Shown one piece after another: positions 61,432 through 64,000 of a stretch of DNA of 64,000 bases. Made by a program: the position numbers and the translations under genes. The stretch is from assembly GCA_947253655.1 (NCBI GenBank), contig CAMYAE010000001.1, positions 124,001 to 188,000 of the forward strand. Reading direction: 5' to 3'. This DNA comes from an uncultured Bacteroidales bacterium (GTDB lineage: Bacteria > Bacteroidota > Bacteroidia > Bacteroidales > UBA932). Below the pieces are notes generated by a model. That model saw nothing but the letters and a program-made list of their open reading frames with translations. It made no database searches and was not told the DNA's origin. Each line of letters begins with the position of its first letter. Position 1 is the stretch's first letter.

Positions 61432-61493
61432 GTAAAAATTAAGTTAGAATCCCCCTAAATGATAGAAAAAATCAAAAAAATAACGGCGGTGTA

Positions 61494-62747
61494 TCATAAA
61501 TTCGCGGCTTCAGGCACCGGCGTTTCTGTATAATATTTTATAAGCCTTATGATAAGCTCGTTGAGTTGTTCCACATTAAATTTGCCTACGTTCGGCTCTA
61601 TGTGGTAGCCGCCAATTCCACTGTCATTCGTAATGAACACGTAGGTGCCTCCTGTGGAGATAGCGAAGAAGCGGAGCATGAATTCCGTGTTCTTGTCGGC
61701 CCCGCTCGCCGCTATGGGAATAAGGATTATACCGTTCTTGGCGTATGCCCTTATGGTTTGGTGCAGGCTCTCGATCACTTCATTATTGTGGTGAGCAGGG
61801 GCATCCAGCAGCATAAATGCTATTTTGCTGCTTGCATTTTCATTCCACGACAATTTCTGCAAGGCCGTTTCCAAGGCAGTGTGCACGGCTTCTGGATAGT
61901 CACCGCCGCCACCGGCATCTTGTGCAGCCACAAACTTTAGAGTATTCTCCGGATTTTCAGTAAAATTTGAAAATCTGGTGACATATTCGTCTTCGGTGTC
62001 CCTATAGAAAAGAGCTGCGGTGCGTAACGGAACATCTGCCTGGCTTGAGGATTTCTTTATGATATCCATAAGATCCTCCTTAAGGAAGGCTATTTCATCT
62101 CCCATGGAGCCGGTGGCGTCCACGATAAATGCAATGTCAGCCTTTTTCTTGTCAGCGGCCAGTGATTTGATCTTATACACATTATAACATGAATCGGCCG
62201 TAGGATTTTCCTGCTCTTTAGCAGAAACCTCAATCGGCAGTGAAGTGACAACCGGACTTCCTTTTTGCAGAATGCCGTTCACCTTTAAGTAAAGTTCTTC
62301 CGGCTTTGAACCCAAATCCTTGGAATACAGACCCAACCAGCAGTCGGCAAAGCCGCGATTGTCGGTAAACGTCTCCCACTCCGGGCGTCCGGTTTTGTCT
62401 GTATAGAGTTCGACCTTTGCTCTTGACACCGGCTCTCCGTTTTCTCCTATGACTTTTACGGCAATGCGATAGTTTGTGTAGAAGCCCCAATAGTCAGGCA
62501 TATTGCTGAAGCTGTTGTCGGATATAAGCCTTCCCCAAAAATTCCAATGATTAAGATCATTCCATTCACCGGCTGTAACAACGCCGGCAGACCCGTTGCC
62601 TTGGCCTGAGGCTCCGTCAGGAGCGGTAGATTTCTCGAAACCACCGTCGAGCATACTTTCTCCCAAATCGATAGAACAAGAAGATATGGCAGAAAGCCCC
62701 ATAATCAGAAGCACAGGCACTGCAAGCCTGGCAATCAAACGTTTCAT
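61494..62747 (-). CDS. VWA-domain lipoprotein
   Basis: 417 residues, lipobox AISSC (Cys 24). After a beta domain (about 55-160; KVIGENGEPVSRAKVELYTDKTG reads as a carboxypeptidase-regulatory-like fold) comes a von Willebrand A domain with the MIDAS start DATGSMGDE, then QDAGGGGDYPEAVHTALETAL and LLDAPAHHN. MIDAS domains bind Mg2+ and often protein ligands, so a surface adhesion or complex-forming role is plausible but not shown. The gene stands alone between the tRNA and the desulfidase-like gene. Confidence 0.8.
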   Translation of the reverse strand: MKRLIARLAVPVLLIMGLSAISSCSIDLGESMLDGGFEKSTAPDGASGQGNGSAGVVTAGEWNDLNHWNFWGRLISDNSFSNMPDYWGFYTNYRIAVKVIGENGEPVSRAKVELYTDKTGRPEWETFTDNRGFADCWLGLYSKDLGSKPEELYLKVNGILQKGSPVVTSLPIEVSAKEQENPTADSCYNVYKIKSLAADKKKADIAFIVDATGSMGDEIAFLKEDLMDIIKKSSSQADVPLRTAALFYRDTEDEYVTRFSNFTENPENTLKFVAAQDAGGGGDYPEAVHTALETALQKLSWNENASSKIAFMLLDAPAHHNNEVIESLHQTIRAYAKNGIILIPIAASGADKNTEFMLRFFAISTGGTYVFITNDSGIGGYHIEPNVGKFNVEQLNELIIRLIKYYTETPVPEAANL

Positions 62748-62825
62748 ATTGCATAAAGTTTTAACATCATAATATAAGATGCCATGGAAATATGAAACGT
62801 TGCATCATAAGACGGCAGAAACCGA

Positions 62826-64000
62826 TTATTTGCGAACCATAATATTCAATATCATCTTGTCTGTGGACTGCATTCCCTTTGAGCCGATAGCCCCAAGATT
62901 TTGAATGGTCTTTTCGATATCCTTTTCAATGATGCCGTCCGTTTCATGGATGCAGGTGTTGTTCAACGCCAGGACGGAGGACTGGACGGAACCGGATACC
63001 CCGGAAGCCACTTTCATTGCACAGCCGATCTTCGCCCCGTCGCACACCATACCCGTAATGTTGCCGATCATATTCTTTATGGCATAGCAGACCTGCTCGT
63101 AGGTGCCGCCTTTCAGATATACTATGCCGCATGACGAGCCGGTCGAGGCCACCACGCAGCCGCAGAGTGCTGACAACTTTCCAAGATAGCCCTTGATATG
63201 TATGGCAATCAGATTGCTGAGTACCAGAGCCCTTGCCAATTCTTCATCTGAAATGTCATGTCGCAGGGCGTATGCTATTATCGGCATGCTTACGGTTATG
63301 CCCTGGTTGCCGCTCCCGGAATTGCTCATCGCAGGCAAGGTGCAGCCGGCCATTCTGGCATCAGATGCCGCTGCCGTCAGAGCCATAGCATAGCTCATGA
63401 AATCATCGCCGAATACCCCGTCACAATTTTCTTTGATAGTCTTGCCCACTTTCAGTCCGTAGTCGCCTTTCAGACCCTCTTCCGCCAAAGCCAGATTGTA
63501 TTTCCTGTCATCGAGAATAAACTTGATGTCTTCATACCGAACCGATTTTGTAAAATCGTATATTTCCTTGACAGTCAACCCATAGTCGAGGGTGCTCTTA
63601 TCCTCTGCCGTCGCGGCTGATTCTGATGACATCAATATCCTGTCGGCAAAACTGACCTCCACAATCTTGTCATGATCATCCTCAATCACTGCACTAGCTT
63701 TTGGTGCCTCATGATTTTTCCCGGCTGCTGACTTAGGTCTTACAACAGTGCTTGCCTGCATATCTTCTCCGATGCTTACAGTTGCCTTGACATATAGAAG
63801 ATGAGAGGTGTCTGCTACCCTTATTTTCACCTTTTTTTTGGCGACAATCTCTTTAGCCCTTGCCACGGCACTGTCTGATATGTCGTGAAGCACTTCCAGA
63901 CCATAGGAAGAATTACCGCAGACGGCCCCGAGGGCGGCTGCAATATGAAGGCCTATCATCCCTGTGCCAGGAATGCCCACGCCCATGCCGTTTTTAAGTA
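62826..64000 (-). CDS. L-cysteine desulfidase/serine dehydratase-like protein (UPF0597), 5' end missing
   Basis: The frame stays open to the window edge (…LKNG before the Met at 63986), so the true start lies beyond base 64000; at least 391 residues are present. Conserved regions are GVGIPGTGMIG, CTLPAMSNSGSGNQG, CGCVVASTGSSCG and MVCDGAKIGCAMKV, the Cys-rich motifs that hold the iron-sulfur cluster in L-cysteine desulfidases (CyuA/YhaM type) and in related L-serine dehydratases. The enzyme releases sulfide, ammonia and pyruvate from cysteine. The choice between cysteine and serine cannot be made here. Confidence 0.85.
   Translation of the reverse strand, partial: LKNGMGVGIPGTGMIGLHIAAALGAVCGNSSYGLEVLHDISDSAVARAKEIVAKKKVKIRVADTSHLLYVKATVSIGEDMQASTVVRPKSAAGKNHEAPKASAVIEDDHDKIVEVSFADRILMSSESAATAEDKSTLDYGLTVKEIYDFTKSVRYEDIKFILDDRKYNLALAEEGLKGDYGLKVGKTIKENCDGVFGDDFMSYAMALTAAASDARMAGCTLPAMSNSGSGNQGITVSMPIIAYALRHDISDEELARALVLSNLIAIHIKGYLGKLSALCGCVVASTGSSCGIVYLKGGTYEQVCYAIKNMIGNITGMVCDGAKIGCAMKVASGVSGSVQSSVLALNNTCIHETDGIIEKDIEKTIQNLGAIGSKGMQSTDKMILNIMVRK

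Noticed and set aside
62826..64000. Complete gene starting at the ATG at 63986
   Set aside because: The frame continues upstream (LKNG) to the window edge, and family members have further N-terminal sequence, so the gene is truncated here.

Overview
The window reads as a chromosomal segment of a Bacteroidota bacterium, most likely order Bacteroidales. The evidence is a SusC/SusD pair with surface lipoproteins, a Mfa-type (type V) fimbrial operon, many Bacteroidales-type DUF families (DUF5020, DUF4153, DUF3575, DUF3868, DUF4491, DUF5018, DUF4434, DUF4493/DUF6359), few strong Shine-Dalgarno sequences, and repeated TAnnTTTG -7 promoter boxes upstream of genes. No insertion sequence, prophage, rRNA or CRISPR array is visible. 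Genus cannot be fixed from the sequence alone.

Layout. 1-5.2 kb: end of a DUF5020 outer-membrane channel, an NCS2 purine permease, MarR regulator plus DUF4153 membrane protein, and CorA. 5.3-15.0 kb: a six-gene fimbrial operon (DUF3575, DUF3868/OmpA-like, Mfa1-like major pilin, Mfa2-like anchor, accessory pilin, 1217-residue putative tip adhesin), closed by a strong terminator and followed by an AraC regulator. 16-20 kb: rhodanese-thioredoxin fusion, ZIP transporter, DUF4491, nagB and tpiA. 20.5-26.6 kb: operon of a large unknown anchored protein, an acyl-CoA synthetase-like ligase, dCMP deaminase and an S41 protease. 26.8-37.1 kb (minus strand): asnS-udk-TonB-like, ExbB/ExbD cluster, dprA-tatD-ansA, queA, NUDIX. 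37.1-40.6 kb (plus): pyrE, SRPBCC protein, an m5C RNA methyltransferase and a TPR protein.

40.6-58.2 kb is the most interesting part: a divergent glycan-utilisation locus. The minus arm (eight genes) encodes AGE epimerase, exported FAD oxidoreductase, phosphodiester glycosidase, SusC, SusD, DUF5018 lipoprotein, GHL10-like glycosidase and a calcineurin-like phosphoesterase. The plus arm encodes a Tat-exported DUF4434 TIM barrel, a sugar MFS porter and a ROK regulator. It contains no conventional glycoside hydrolase or lyase that I recognise. The pairing of a phosphodiester glycosidase with a phosphoesterase suggests (inference) a phosphate-linked glycan as substrate, with intracellular epimerisation of the imported sugar and ROK-based control.

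58.2-64 kb: two overlapping membrane-protein genes, a DUF4493/DUF6359 lipoprotein, tRNA-Gly(CCC), a VWA lipoprotein and the truncated start of a cysteine desulfidase/serine dehydratase-like gene.

Three intergenic regions (1.7, 20.2 and 26.6 kb) carry a modular hairpin repeat family with constant ends and interchangeable cores. Intercistronic hairpins lie after the major pilin gene and inside the glycan operon, where they probably set uneven expression within the operons.
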